The notes under the pieces: generated by a model
Seen by the model: the letters and a program-made list of their open reading frames with translations, nothing else
The model's database searches: none
Told to the model about the DNA's origin: nothing
Shown: in pieces, positions 24,042 through 35,611 of the stretch
Layout: every line of letters begins with the position of its first letter
Position numbering within the stretch: the stretch's first letter is position 1
Position numbers and translations under genes: made by a program
NCBI GenBank assembly: GCA_916610825.1
Contig: OU744447.1
Location: 27,664,561 to 27,728,560, forward strand
DNA length: 64,000 bases
DNA from: Haliclystus octoradiatus
Taxonomy: Eukaryota > Cnidaria > Staurozoa > Stauromedusae > Haliclystidae
Reading direction: 5' to 3'

Positions 24042-27000
24042 TTCCCTTGGGAATTAAGTATTGTTTTTGGTCATTTTGAGTTGTTTTTCTCAAATTCGAA
24101 TTACCTTGGGAATGAGGTATTGTTTTTGGTCAATTTGAAATGTTTTTGTCGATTTCGAATTTCCTTGGAAATTTGGCATTGTTTTTTCTCATTTCCCATT
24201 CACTTGGGAATTGGGCAATGTTTTTGGTCATTTTGAGTTGTTTTTGTCGAATTCGAATTTCCTTGGGAATTCAGTATTATTTTTGGTAATTTTGAGTTGT
24301 TTTTGTCAAATTCGAATTCCCTTGGCAATTAAGTATTGTTTTTGGTCATTTTGAGTTGTTTTTGTCAAATTCGAGTTCCCTTGGGAATTGAGCATTGTTT
24401 TTCTCAAATTCGAATTCCTTTGAGAATTAGGCATTGTTTTAAGTCATTTTGAGTTGTTTTTGTCAAATTCGAGTTCCCTTTGGAATTACGCATTGTTTTT
24501 CTCAAATTCGAATTCCTTTGAGAATTAGGCATTGTTTTTGGTCAATTTGAATTGTTTTTGTCAATTTCGAATTCCGTTGGGAATTTGGGATTGGTTTTTT
24601 TCATTTCCCATTCACTTGGCAATTAAATATTGTTTTTGGTCATTTTGAGTTGTTTTTGTCAATTTCGAATTTCCTTGGAAATTTGGCATTGTTTTTTCTC
24701 ATTTCCCATTCACTTGGGAATTGGGCAATGTTTTTGTCATTTTGAGTTGTTTTTGTCGAATTCGAATTTCCTTGGGAATTCAGTATTATTTTTGGTAATT
24801 TTGAGTTGTTTTTGTCAAATTCGAATTCCCTTGGCAATTAAGTATTGTTTTTGGTCATTTTGAGTTGTTTTTGTCAAATTCGAGTTCCCTTGGGAATTGA
24901 GCATTGTTTTTCTCAAATTCGAATTCCTTTGAGAATTAGGCATTGTTTTTAGTCATTTTGAGTTGTTTTTGTCAAATTCGAGTTCCCTTTGGAATTACGC
25001 ATTGTTTTTCTCAAATTCGAATTCCTTTGATAATTAGGCATTGTTTTTGGTCAATTTGAATTGTTTTTGTCAATTTCGAATTCCGTTGGGAATTTGGGAT
25101 TGGTTTTTTTCATTTCCCATTCACTTGGCAATTAAATATTGTTTTTGGTCATTTTGAGTTGTTTTTGTCAAATTCGGATTTCCTTGATAATTTGGCATTG
25201 TTTTTTCTCATTTCCCATTTACTTGGGAATTAGGTATTGTTTTTAGTCATTTTGAGTTGTTTTTGTCAAATTCGAGTTTCCTTGGGAATTAAGCATTGTT
25301 TTTTCTCAAATTCGAATTCCTTTGAGAATTAGGCGTTGTTTTTGATCATTTTGAGCTGTTTTTGTCAAATTCGAATTCCCTTGGGAATTTGGCATTGCTT
25401 TTTATCATTTTTCTTTCCCTTAGGAATTAGGCATTGTTTTTGGTCATTTTGAGTTGTTTTTGTCAAATTCGAATTCCCTTGAGAATTAAGCATTGTTTTT
25501 GGTCATTTTTAGTTGTTTCTCTCAAATTCGAATTCCCTTGGGAATGAGGTATTGTTTTTGGTCAATTTGAATTGTTTTTGTCAATTTCGAATTCCCTTGG
25601 GAATTTGGCATTGTTTTTGGTCATTTTGAGTTGTTTCTCTCAAATTCGAATTCCCTTGGGAATGAGGTATTGTTTTTGGTCAATTTGAATTGTTTTTGTC
25701 AATTTCGAATTCCCTTGGGAATTTGGCATTGTTTTTTCTCACTTCCCATTCATTTGGGAATAAGGCATTGTATTTAGTCATTTTGAGTTGTTTTTGTCAA
25801 ATTCGAGTTCCCTTTGGAATTACGCATTGTTTTTCTCAAATTCGAATTCCTTTGAGAATTAGGCATTGTTTTTGGTCAATTTGAATTGTTTTTGTCAATT
25901 TCGAATTCCGTTGGGAATTTGGGATTGGTTTTTTTCATTTCCCATTCACTTGGCAATTAAATATTGTTTTTGGTCATTTTGAGTTGTTTTTGTCAAATTC
26001 GGATTTCCTTGATAATTTGGCATTGTTTTTTCTCATTTCCCATTTACTTGGGAATTAGGTATTGTTTTTAGTCATTTTGAGTTGTTTTTGTCAAATTCGA
26101 GTTTCCTTGGGAATTAAGCATTGTTTTTTCTCAAATTCGAATTCCTTTGAGAATTAGGCGTTGTTTTTGATCATTTTGAGCTGTTTTTGTCAAATTCGAA
26201 TTCCCTTGGGAATTTGGCATTGCTTTTTATCATTTTTCTTTCCCTTAGGAATTAGGCATTGTTTTTGGTCATTTTGAGTTGTTTTTGTCAAATTCGAATT
26301 CCCTTGAGAATTAAGCATTGTTTTTGGTCATTTTGAGTTGTTTCTCTCAAATTCGAATTCCCTTGGGAATGAGGTATTGTTTTTGGTCAATTTGAATTGT
26401 TTTTGTCAATTTCGAATTCCCTTGGGAATTTGGCATTGTTTTTTCTCACTTCCCATTCATTTGGGAATAAGGCATTGTATTTAGTCATTTTGAGTTGTTT
26501 TTGTCAAATTCGAGTTCTCTTGGGAATTAAGCATTTTTTTTCTCAAATTCGAATTCCTTTGAGAATTAGGCATTGTTTTTGATCATTTTGAGTCAAATTC
26601 GAATTCCCTTGGGAATTTGGCATTGTTTTTTATCATCTTTCTTTCCCTTAGGAATTAGGCATTGTTTTTGGTCATTTTGAGTTGTTTTTGTCAAATTCGT
26701 GTTCTCTTGGGAATTAAGCATTGTTTTTCTCAAATTCGAATTACTTTGCGAATTAGGCATTGTTTTTGGTCATTTGAGTTGTTTTTGTCAAATTCGAGTT
26801 CCCTTGGGAATTGAGCATTGTTTTTCTCAAATTCGAATTCCTTTGAGAATTAGGCATTGTTTTTAGTCATTTTGAGTTGTTTTTCTCAAATTCGAATTCC
26901 TTTGAGAATTAGGCATTGTTTTTGGTCAATTTGAATTGTTTTTGTCAAATTTGAATTCCCTTGGGAATTTGGCATTGTTTTTTATCATTTTTCTTTCCCT

Positions 27001-27640
27001 TAGGAATTAGGCATTGTTTTTGGTCATTTTGAGTTGTTTTTGTCAAATTCGAATTCCCTTGGGAATTAAGCATTGTTTTTGGTCATTTTGAGTTGTTTTT
27101 CTCAAATTCGAATTCCCTTTGGAATGAGGTATTGTTTTTGGTCAATTTGAATTGTTTTTGTCAATTTCAAATTCCCTTGGGAATTTGGCATTGTTTTTTC
27201 TAATTTCCCATTCACTTGGGAATTAGGCATTGTATTTAGTCATTTTGAGTTGTTTTTGTCAAATTCGTGTTCTCTTGGGAATTAAGCATTGTTTTTCTCA
27301 AATTCGAATTACTTTGCGAATTAGGCATTGTTTTTGGTCATTTGAGTTGTTTTTGTCAAATTCGAATCCCCTTGGGAATTAAGTATTGTTTTTGGTCATT
27401 TTGAGTTGTTTTTCTCAAATTCGAATTACCTTGGGAATGAGGTATTGTTTTTGGTCAATTTGAAATGTTTTTGTCAATTTCGAATTTCCTTGGAAATTTG
27501 GCATTGTTTTTTCTCATTTCCCATTCACTTGGGAATTGGGCAATGTTTTTGGTCATTTTGAGTTGTTTTTGTCGAATTCGAATTTCCTTGGGAATTAAGT
27601 ATTATTTTTGGTAATTTTGAGTTGTTTTTGTCAAATTCGA
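24042..27640 (+). repeat. 3.7-kb duplication, copy 2
   Basis: This is the second copy of 20341-23940. It has the same monomer order, with S4 at 24590, 25099 and 25924 and the 50-bp monomer at 26571. Differences I noticed are few: GATTTCG near 24151, TTTGATAATT near 25027, a T for G near 26535, CTCAAATTC for GTCAAATTC near 27100 and GGCAATT for GGAAATT near 25953. The low number of differences suggests a recent event or ongoing homogenisation. Confidence 0.9.
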
Positions 27641-29980
27641 ATTCCCTTGGCAATTAAGTATTGTTTTTGGTCATTTTGAGTTGTTTTTGTCAAATTCGAG
27701 TTCCCTTGGGAATTGAGCATTGTTTTTCTCAAATTCGAATTCCTTTGAGAATTAGGCATTGTTTTTAGTCATTTTGAGTTGTTTTTGTCAAATTCGAGTT
27801 CCCTTTGGAATTACGCATTGTTTTTCTCAAATTCGAATTCCTTTGAGAATTAGGCATTGTTTTTGGTCAATTTGAATTGTTTTTGTCAATTTCGAATTCC
27901 GTTGGGAATTTGGGATTGGTTTTTTTCATTTCCCATTCACTTGGCAATTAAATATTGTTTTTGGTCATTTTGAGTTGTTTTTGTCAAATTCGGATTTCCT
28001 TGATATTTTGGCATTGTTTTTTCTCATTTCCCATTTACTTGGGAATTAGGTATTGTTTTTAGTCATTTTGAGTTGTTTTTGTCAAATTCGAGTTCCCTTG
28101 GGAATTAAGCATTGTTTTTCTCAAATTCGAATTCCTTTGAGAATTAGGCATTGTTTTTGATCATTTTGAGCTGTTTTTGTCAAATTCGAATTCCCTTGGG
28201 AATTTGGCATTGCTTTTTATCATTTTTCTTTCCCTTAGGAATTAGGCATTGTTTTTGGTCATTTTGAGTTGTTTTTGTCAAATTCGAATTCCCTTGAGAA
28301 TTAAGCATTGTTTTTGGTCATTTTGAGTTGTATCTCTCAAATTCGAATTCCCTTGGGAATGAGGTATTGTTTTTGGTCAATTTGAATTGTTTTTGTCAAT
28401 TTCGAATTCCCTTGGGAATTTGGCATTGTTTTTTCTCATTTCCCATTCATTTGGGAATTAGGCATTGTATTTAGTCATTTTGAGTTGTTTTTGTCAAATT
28501 CGAGTTCTCTTGGGAATTAAGCATTGTTTTTCTCAAATTCGAATTCCTTTGAGAATTAGGCATTGTTTTTGATCATTTTGAGTCAAATTCGAATTCCCTT
28601 GGGAATTTGGCATTGTTTTTTATCATCTTTCTTTCCCTTAGGAATTAGGCATTGGTTTTGGTCATTTTGAGTTGTTTTTGTCAAATTCGAATTCCCTTGG
28701 GAATTAAGTATTGTTTTTGGTCATTTTGAGTTGTTTTTGTCAAATTCGAGTTCCCTTGGGAATTAAGCATTGTTTTTCTCAAATTCGAATTCCTTTGAGA
28801 ATTAGGCATTGTTTTTGATCATTTTGAGCTGTTTTTGTCAAATTCGAATTCCCTTGGGAATTTGGCATTGCTTTTTATCATTTTTCTTTCCCTTAGGAAT
28901 TAGGCATTGTTTTTCTCAAATTCGAATTCCTTTGAGAATTAGGCATTGTTTTTGATCATTTTGAGTCAAATTCGAATTCCCTTGGGAATTTGGCATTGTT
29001 TTTTATCATCTTTCTTTCCCTTAGGAATTAGGCATTGTTTTTGGTCATTTTGAGTTGTTTTTGTCAAATTCGAATTCCCTTGGGAATTAAGTATTGTTTT
29101 TGGTCATTTTGAGTTGTTTTTGTCAATTTCGAATTCCCTTGGGAATTTGGCATTGTTTTTTCTCATTTCCCATTCACTTGGGAATTAAGCATTGTTTTTA
29201 GTCATTTTGAGTTGTTTTTGTCAAATTCGAGTTCCCTTGGGAATTAAGCATTGTTTTTGGTCATTTTGAGTTGTTTTTGTCAAATTCGAGTTCCCTTGGG
29301 AATTAAGCATTGTTTTTCTCAAATTCGAATTCCTTTGAGAATTAGGCGTTGTTTTTGATCATTTTGAGCTGTTTTTGTCAAATTCGAATTCCCTTGGGAA
29401 TTTGGCATTGTTTTTTATCATTTTTCTTTCCCTTAGGAATTAGGCATTGTTTTTGGTCATTTTGAGTTGTTTTTGTCAAATTCGAATTACTTTGGGAATG
29501 AGGTATTGTTTTTGGTCAATTTGAAATGTTTTTGTCAATTTCGAATTCCCTTGGGAATTTGGCATTGTTTTTTCTCATTTCCCATTCATTTGGGAATTAG
29601 GCATTGTATTTAGTCATTTTGAGTTGTTTTTGTCAAATTCGAGTTCTCTTGGGAATTAAGCATTGTTTTTCTCAAATTCGAATTCCTTTGAGAATTAGGC
29701 ATTGTTTTTGATCATTTTGAGCTTTTTCTATCAAATTCGAATTCCCTTGGAAATTTGGCATTGTTTTTTATCATTTTTCTTTCCCTTAAGAATTAGGCAT
29801 TGTTTTTGGTCATTTTGAGTTGTTTTTGTCAAATTCGAATTCCCTTGGGAATTAAGCATTGTTTTTGGTCATTTTGAGTTGTTTTTCTCAAATTCGAATT
29901 CCCTTGGAAATTTGGCATTGTTTTTTATCATTTTTCTTTCCCTTAGGAATTAGGCATTGTTTTTGGTCATTTTGAGTTGT
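27641..29980 (+). repeat. Mosaic zone between domain B and the A-type island
   Basis: The last S4 before the gap is at 27915. After it, a run of short blocks is reshuffled: two 50-bp monomers at 28561 and 28944 (383 bp apart), repeated GATCATTTTGAGC L monomers and S3 monomers. Around 29470 monomers of domain-A type appear (GAATTACTTTGGG, GAAATG). Odd variants include GTATCTCTC near 28330, CATTGGTTTTGG near 28650 and GAGCTTTTTCTATC near 29720. I find no simple period. Confidence 0.75.
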
Positions 29981-31838
29981 TTTTGTCAAATTCTAATTCC
30001 CTTTGGAATTAAGCATTGTTTTTGGTCATTTTGATTTATTTTCTCAAATTCGAATTCCCTTGGGAATGAGGTATTGTTTTTGGTCAATTTGAATTGTTTT
30101 TGTCAATTTCGAATTCCGTTGGGAATTTGGCATTGTTTTTTCTCATTTCCCATTCACTTGGGAATTAGGCATTGTATTTAGTCATTTTGAGTTGTTTTTG
30201 TCAAATTCGTGTTCTCTTGGGAATTAAGCATTGTTTTTCTCAAATTCGAATTCCTTTGCGAATTAGGCATTGTTTTTGGTCATTTTGAGTTGTTTTTGTC
30301 AAATTCGAATCCCCTTGGGAATTAAGTATTGTTTTTGGTCATTTTGAGTTGTTTTTCTCAAATTCGAATTACTTTGGGAATGAGGTATTGTTTTTGGTCA
30401 ATTTGAAATGTTTTTGTCAATTTCGAATTCCCTTGGGAATTTGGCACTGTTTTTTCTCATTTCCCATTCACTTGGGAATTGGGCAATGTTTTTGGTCATT
30501 TTGAGTTGTTTTTGTCAAATTCTAATTCCCTTGGGAATTAAGTATTATTTTTGGTAATTTTGAGTTGTTTTTGTCAAATTCGAATTCCCTTGGCAATTAA
30601 GTATTGTTTTTGGTCATTTTGAGTTGTTTTTGTCAAATTCGAGTTCCCTTGGGAATTGAGCATTGTTTTTCTCAAATTCGAATTCCTTTGAGAATTAGGC
30701 ATTGTTTTTAGTCATTTTGAGTTGTTTTTGTCAAATTCGAGTTCTCTTGGGAATTACGCATTGTTTTTCTCAAATTCGAATTCCTTTGAGAATTAGGCAT
30801 TGTTTTTGGTCAATTTGAATTGTTTTTGTCAAATTTGAATTCCCTTGGGAATTTGGCATTGTTTTTTATCATTTTTCTTTCCCTTAGGAATTAGGCATTG
30901 TTTTTGGTCATTTTGAGTTGTTTTTGTCAAATTCGAATTCCCTTGGGAATTAAGTATTATTTTTGGTAATTTTGAGTTGTTTTTGTCAAATTCGAATTCC
31001 CTTGGCAATTAAGTATTTGTTTTTGGTCATTTTGAGTTGTTTTTGTCAAATTCGAGTTCCCTTGGGAATTGAGCATTGTTTTTCTCAAATTCGAATTCCT
31101 TTGAGAATTAGGCATTGTTTTTAGTCATTTTGAGTTGTTTTTGTCAAATTCGAGTTCTCTTGGGAATTACGCATTGTTTTTCTCAAATTCGAATTCCTTT
31201 GAGAATTAGGCATTGTTTTTGGTCAATTTGAATTGTTTTTGTCAAATCTGAATTCCCTTGGGAATTTGGCATTGTTTTTTATCATTTTTCTTTCCCTTAG
31301 GAATTAGGCATTGTTTTTGGTCATTTTGAGTTGTTTTTGTCAAATTCGAATTCCCTTGGGAATTAAGCATTGTTTTTGGTCATTTTGAGTTGTTTTTCTC
31401 AAATTCGAATTCCCTTGGGAATGAGGTATTGTTTTTGGTCAATTTGAATTGTTTTTGTCAATTTCGAATTCCCTTGGGAATTTGGCATTGTTTTTTCTCA
31501 TTTCCCATTCACTTGGGAATTAGGCATTGTTTTTAGTCATTTTGAGTTGTTTTTGTCAAATTCGAGTTCCCTTGGGAATTAAGCATTGTTTTTCTCAAAT
31601 TCGAATTCCTTTGAGAATTAGGCATTGTTTTTAGTCATTTTGAGTTGTTTTTCTCAAATTCGAATTCCTTTGAGAATTAGGCATTGTTTTTGGTCAATTT
31701 GAATTGTTTTTGTCAAATTTGAATTCCCTTGGGAATTTGGCATTGTTTTTTATCATTTTTCTTTCCCTTAGGAATTAGGCATTGTTTTTGGTCATTTTGA
31801 GTTGTTTTTGTCAACTTCGAATTCCATTGGGAATTAAA
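29981..31838 (+). repeat. A-type island inside domain B
   Basis: This block is collinear with 13.2-15.06 kb (end of HOR-A unit 3 plus unit 4) at an offset of 16774 bp. The landmark at 30173 pairs with 13399, and CAACTTCG at 31815 pairs with 15041. It keeps the 60-bp monomer near 31014 and both GGTAATTTT monomers, and contains no S4. It also has a private damaged monomer, TTTTGATTTATTTTCTCAAA, near 30030. It appears to be a copy of unit 4 moved into domain B, or a remnant of an older A/B boundary. Confidence 0.85.
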
Positions 31839-32113
31839 CATTGTTTTTGGTCATTTTGAGTTGTTTTTCTCAAATTCGAATTCCTTTGAGAATTAGGCAT
31901 TGTTTTTAGTCATTTTGAGTTGTTTTTCTCAAATTCGAATTCCTTTGAGAATTAGGCATTGTTTTTGGTCAATTTGAATTGTTTTTGTCAAATTTGAATT
32001 CCCTTGGGAATTTGGCATTGTTTTTTATCATTTTTCTTTCCCTTAGGAATTAGGCATTGTTTTTGGTCATTTTGAGTTGTTTTTGTCAACTTCGAATTCC
32101 ATTGGGAATTAAA
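31623..32113 (+). repeat. 275-bp local tandem duplication
   Basis: A four-monomer block (L, L, S3, L; 216 bp) at 31623-31838 is repeated at 31898-32113, spaced 275 bp. The copies are joined by a 59-bp hybrid L monomer at 31839-31897. Both copies end in the same L monomer with CAACTTCG and CCATTGGG, a combination seen only here. Confidence 0.88.
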
Positions 32114-33156
32114 CATTGTTTTTGGTCATTTTGAGTTGTTTTTGTCAAATTCGAATTCCCTTGAGAATTAAGCATTGTTTTTGGTCATTTTGAGTTGTTT
32201 CTCTCAAATTCGAATTCCCTTGGGAATGAGGTATTGTTTTTGGTCAATTTGAATTGTTTTTCTCATATTGGAATTCCTTTGAGAATTAGGCATTGTTTTT
32301 GGTCAATTTGAATTGTTTTTGTCAAATCTGAATTCCCTTGGGAATTTGGCATTGTTTTTTATCATTTTTCTTTCCCTTAGGAATTAGGCATTGTTTTTGG
32401 TCATTTTGAGTTGTTTTTGTCAAATTCGAATTCCCTTGGGAATTAAGCATTGTTTTTGGTCATTTTGAGTTGTTTTTCTCAAATTCGAATTCCCTTGGGA
32501 ATGAGGTATTGTTTTTGGTCAATTTGAATTGTTTTTGTCAATTTCGAATTCCCTTGGGAATTTGGCATTGTTTTTTCTCATTTCCCATTCACTTGGGAAT
32601 TAGGCATTGTTTTTAGTCATTTTGAGTTGTTTTTGTCAAATTCGAGTTCCCTTGGGAATTGAGCATTGTTTTTCTCAAGTTCGAATTCCTTTGAGAATTA
32701 GGCATTGTTTTTAGTCATTTTGAGTTGTTTTTCTCAAATTTGAGTTCCCTTGGGAATTGAGCATTGTTTTTCTCAAATTCGAATTCTTTTGAGAATTAGG
32801 CATTGTTTTTAGTCATTTTGAGTTGTTTTTCTCAAATTCGAATTCCTTTGAGAATTAGGCATTGTTTTTGGTCAATTTGAATTGTTTTTGTCAAATTTGA
32901 ATTCCCTTGGGAATTTGGCATTGTTTTTTATCATTTTTCTTTCCCTTAGGAATTAGGCATTGTTTTTGGTCATTTTGAGTTGTTTTTGTCAAATTCGAAT
33001 TCCCTTGGGAATTAAACATTGTTTTTCTCAAATTCGAATTCCCTTGGGAATGAGGTATTGTTTTTGGTCAATTTGAATTGTTTTTGTCAATTTCAAATTC
33101 CCTTGGGAATTTGGCATTGTTTTTTCTCATTTCCCATTCACTTGGGAATTAGGCAT
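32114..33156 (+). repeat. Domain B segment matching 16.2-17.3 kb
   Basis: This segment follows the first domain-B unit from about 16260 at an offset of 15874-15875, including GTTTCTCTC (32195 pairs with 16321) and the S1/L doubling. Private changes are CTCATATTGG near 32263, CTCAAGTTCG near 32675 and AATTCTTTTGAG near 32785. It contains the freshly shortened monomer at 33017. Confidence 0.82.
33017..33055 (+). repeat. L monomer newly shortened to 39 bp
   Basis: This position holds a 39-bp monomer ending CCCTTGGGAATGAGG. The equivalent monomers near 17150 and 20044 are 59 bp and otherwise share the flanks (AATTAAAC before, TATTG after). The lost 20 bp lie between two T5 runs, the same deletion that defines S1. 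It changes the offset between 16-18 kb and 32-34 kb from 15875 to 15855. Confidence 0.9.
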
Positions 33157-35611
33157 TGTATTTAGTCATTTTGAGTTGTTTTTGTCAAATTCGTGTTCTC
33201 TTGGGAATTAAGCATTGTTTTTCTCAAATTCGAATTACTTTGCGAATTAGGCATTGTTTTTGGTCATTTTAGTTGTTTTTGTCAAATTCGAATCCCCTTG
33301 GGAATTAAGTATTGTTTTTGGTCATTTTGAGTTGTTTTTCTCAAATTCGAATTACCTTGGGAATGAGGTATTGTTTTTGGTCAATTTGAAATGTTTTTGT
33401 CAATTTCGAATTTCCTTGGAAATTTGGCATTGTTTTTTCTCATTTCCCATTCACTTGGGAATTGGGCAATGTTTTTGGTCATTTTGAGTTGTTTTTGTCG
33501 AATTCGAATTTCCTTGGGAATTCAGTATTATTTTTGGTAATTTTGAGTTGTTTTTGTCAAATTCGAATTCCCTTGGCAATTAAGTATTGTTTTTGGTCAT
33601 TTTGAGTTGTTTTTGTCAAATTCGAGTTCCCTTGGGAATTGAGCATTGTTTTTCTCAAATTCGAATTCCTTTGAGAATTAGGCATTGTTTTTAGTCATTT
33701 TGAGTTGTTTTTGTCAAATTCGAGTTCCCTTTGGAATTACGCATTGTTTTTCTCAAATTCGAATTCCTTTGAGAATTAGGCATTGTTTTTGGTCAATTTG
33801 AATTGTTTTTGTCAATTTCGAATTCCGTTGGGAATTTGGGATTGGTTTTTTCATTTCCCATTCACTTGGCAATTAAATATTGTTTTTGGTCATTTTGAGT
33901 TGTTTTTGTCAATTTCGAATTTCCTTGGAAATTTGGCATTGTTTTTTCTCATTTCCCATTCACTTGGGAATTGGGCAATGTTTTTGGTCATTTTGAGTTG
34001 TTTTTGTCGAATTCGAATTTCCTTGGGAATTCAGTATTATTTTTGGTAATTTTGAGTTGTTTTTGTCAAATTCGAATTCCCTTGGCAATTAAGTATTGTT
34101 TTTGGTCATTTTGAGTTGTTTTTGTCAAATTCGAGTTCCCTTGGGAATTGAGCATTGTTTTTCTCAAATTCGAATTCCTTTGAGAATTAGGCATTGTTTT
34201 TAGTCATTTTGAGTTGTTTTTGTCAAATTCGAGTTCCCTTTGGAATTACGCATTGTTTTTCTCAAATTCGAATTCCTTTGAGAATTAGGCATTGTTTTTG
34301 GTCAATTTGAATTGTTTTTGTCAATTTCGAATTCCGTTGGGAATTTGGGATTGGTTTTTTTCATTTCCCATTCACTTGGCAATTAAATATTGTTTTTGGT
34401 CATTTTGAGTTGTTTTTGTCAATTTCGAATTTCCTTGGAAATTTGGCATTGTTTTTTCTCATTTCCCATTCACTTGGGAATTGGGCAATGTTTTTGGTCA
34501 TTTTGAGTTGTTTTTGTCGAATTCGAATTTCCTTGGGAATTCAGTATTATTTTTGGTAATTTTGAGTTGTTTTTGTCAAATTCGAATTCCCTTGGCAATT
34601 AAGTATGGTTTTTGGTCATTTTGAGTTGTTTTTGTCAAATTCGAGTTCCCTTGGGAATTGAGCATTGTTTTTCTCAAATTCGAATTCCTTTGAGAATTAG
34701 GCATTGTTTTTAGTCATTTTGAGTTGTTTTTGTCAAATTCGAGTTCCCTTTGGAATTACGCATTGTTTTTCTCAAATTCGAATTCCTTTGAGAATTAGGC
34801 ATTGTTTTTGGTCAATTTGAATTGTTTTTGTCAATTTCGAATCCCGTTGGGAATTTGGGATTGGTTTTTTTCATTTCCCATTCACTTGGCAATTAAATAT
34901 TGTTTTTGGTCATTTTGAGTTGTTTTTGTCAAATTCGGATTTCCTTGATAATTTGGCATTGTTTTTTCTCATTTCCCATTTACTTGGGAATTAGGTATTG
35001 TTTTTAGTCATTTTGAGTTGTTTTTGTCAAATTCGAGTTTCCTTGGGAATTAAGCATTGTTTTTTCTCAAATTCGAATTCCTTTGAGAATTAGGCATTGT
35101 TTTTGATCATTTTGAGCTGTTTTTGTCAAATTCGAATTCCCTTGGGAATTTGGCATTGCTTTTTATCATTTTTCTTTCCCTTAGGAATTAGGCATTGTTT
35201 TTGGTCATTTTGAGTTGTTTTTGTCAAATTCGAATTCCCTTGAGAATTAAGTATTGTTTTTCTCAAATTCGAATTCCTTTGAGAATTAGGCATTGTTTTT
35301 AGTCATTTTGAGTTGTTTTTGTCAAATTCGTGTTCTCTTGGGAATTAAGCATTGTTTTTCTCAAATTCGAATTACTTCGCGAATTAGGCATTGTTTTTGG
35401 TCATTTGAGTTGTTTTTGTCAAATTCGAGTTCCCTTGGGAATTGAGCATTGTTTTTCTCAAATTCGAATTCCTTTGAGAATTAGGCATTGTTTTTAGTCA
35501 TTTTGAGTTGTTTTTCTCAAATTCGAATTCCTTTGAGAATTAGGCATTGTTTTTGGTCAATTTGAATTGTTTTTGTCAAATTTGAATTCCCTTGGGAATT
35601 TGGCATTGTTT
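33157..35611 (+). repeat. Domain B unit with three 510-bp sub-repeats
   Basis: The start matches 17302 onward at an offset of 15855. S4 marks lie at 33841, 34350 and 34860, giving a 510-bp period (one T fewer in the first). The repeating 10-mer is S4, L, S2, L, L, L, S1, L, S1, L, or 6x59 + 4x39 = 510 bp. The last copy carries AATCCCGTTGGG in place of AATTCCGTTGGG and then enters the CGGATTTCC monomer. Confidence 0.9.

Noticed and set aside
28561-28993. A regular HOR in the 27.6-30 kb mosaic.
   Set aside because: Spacing of the 50-bp monomers (383 bp) does not continue on either side and neighbouring blocks follow different orders, so I call it a mosaic rather than a HOR.
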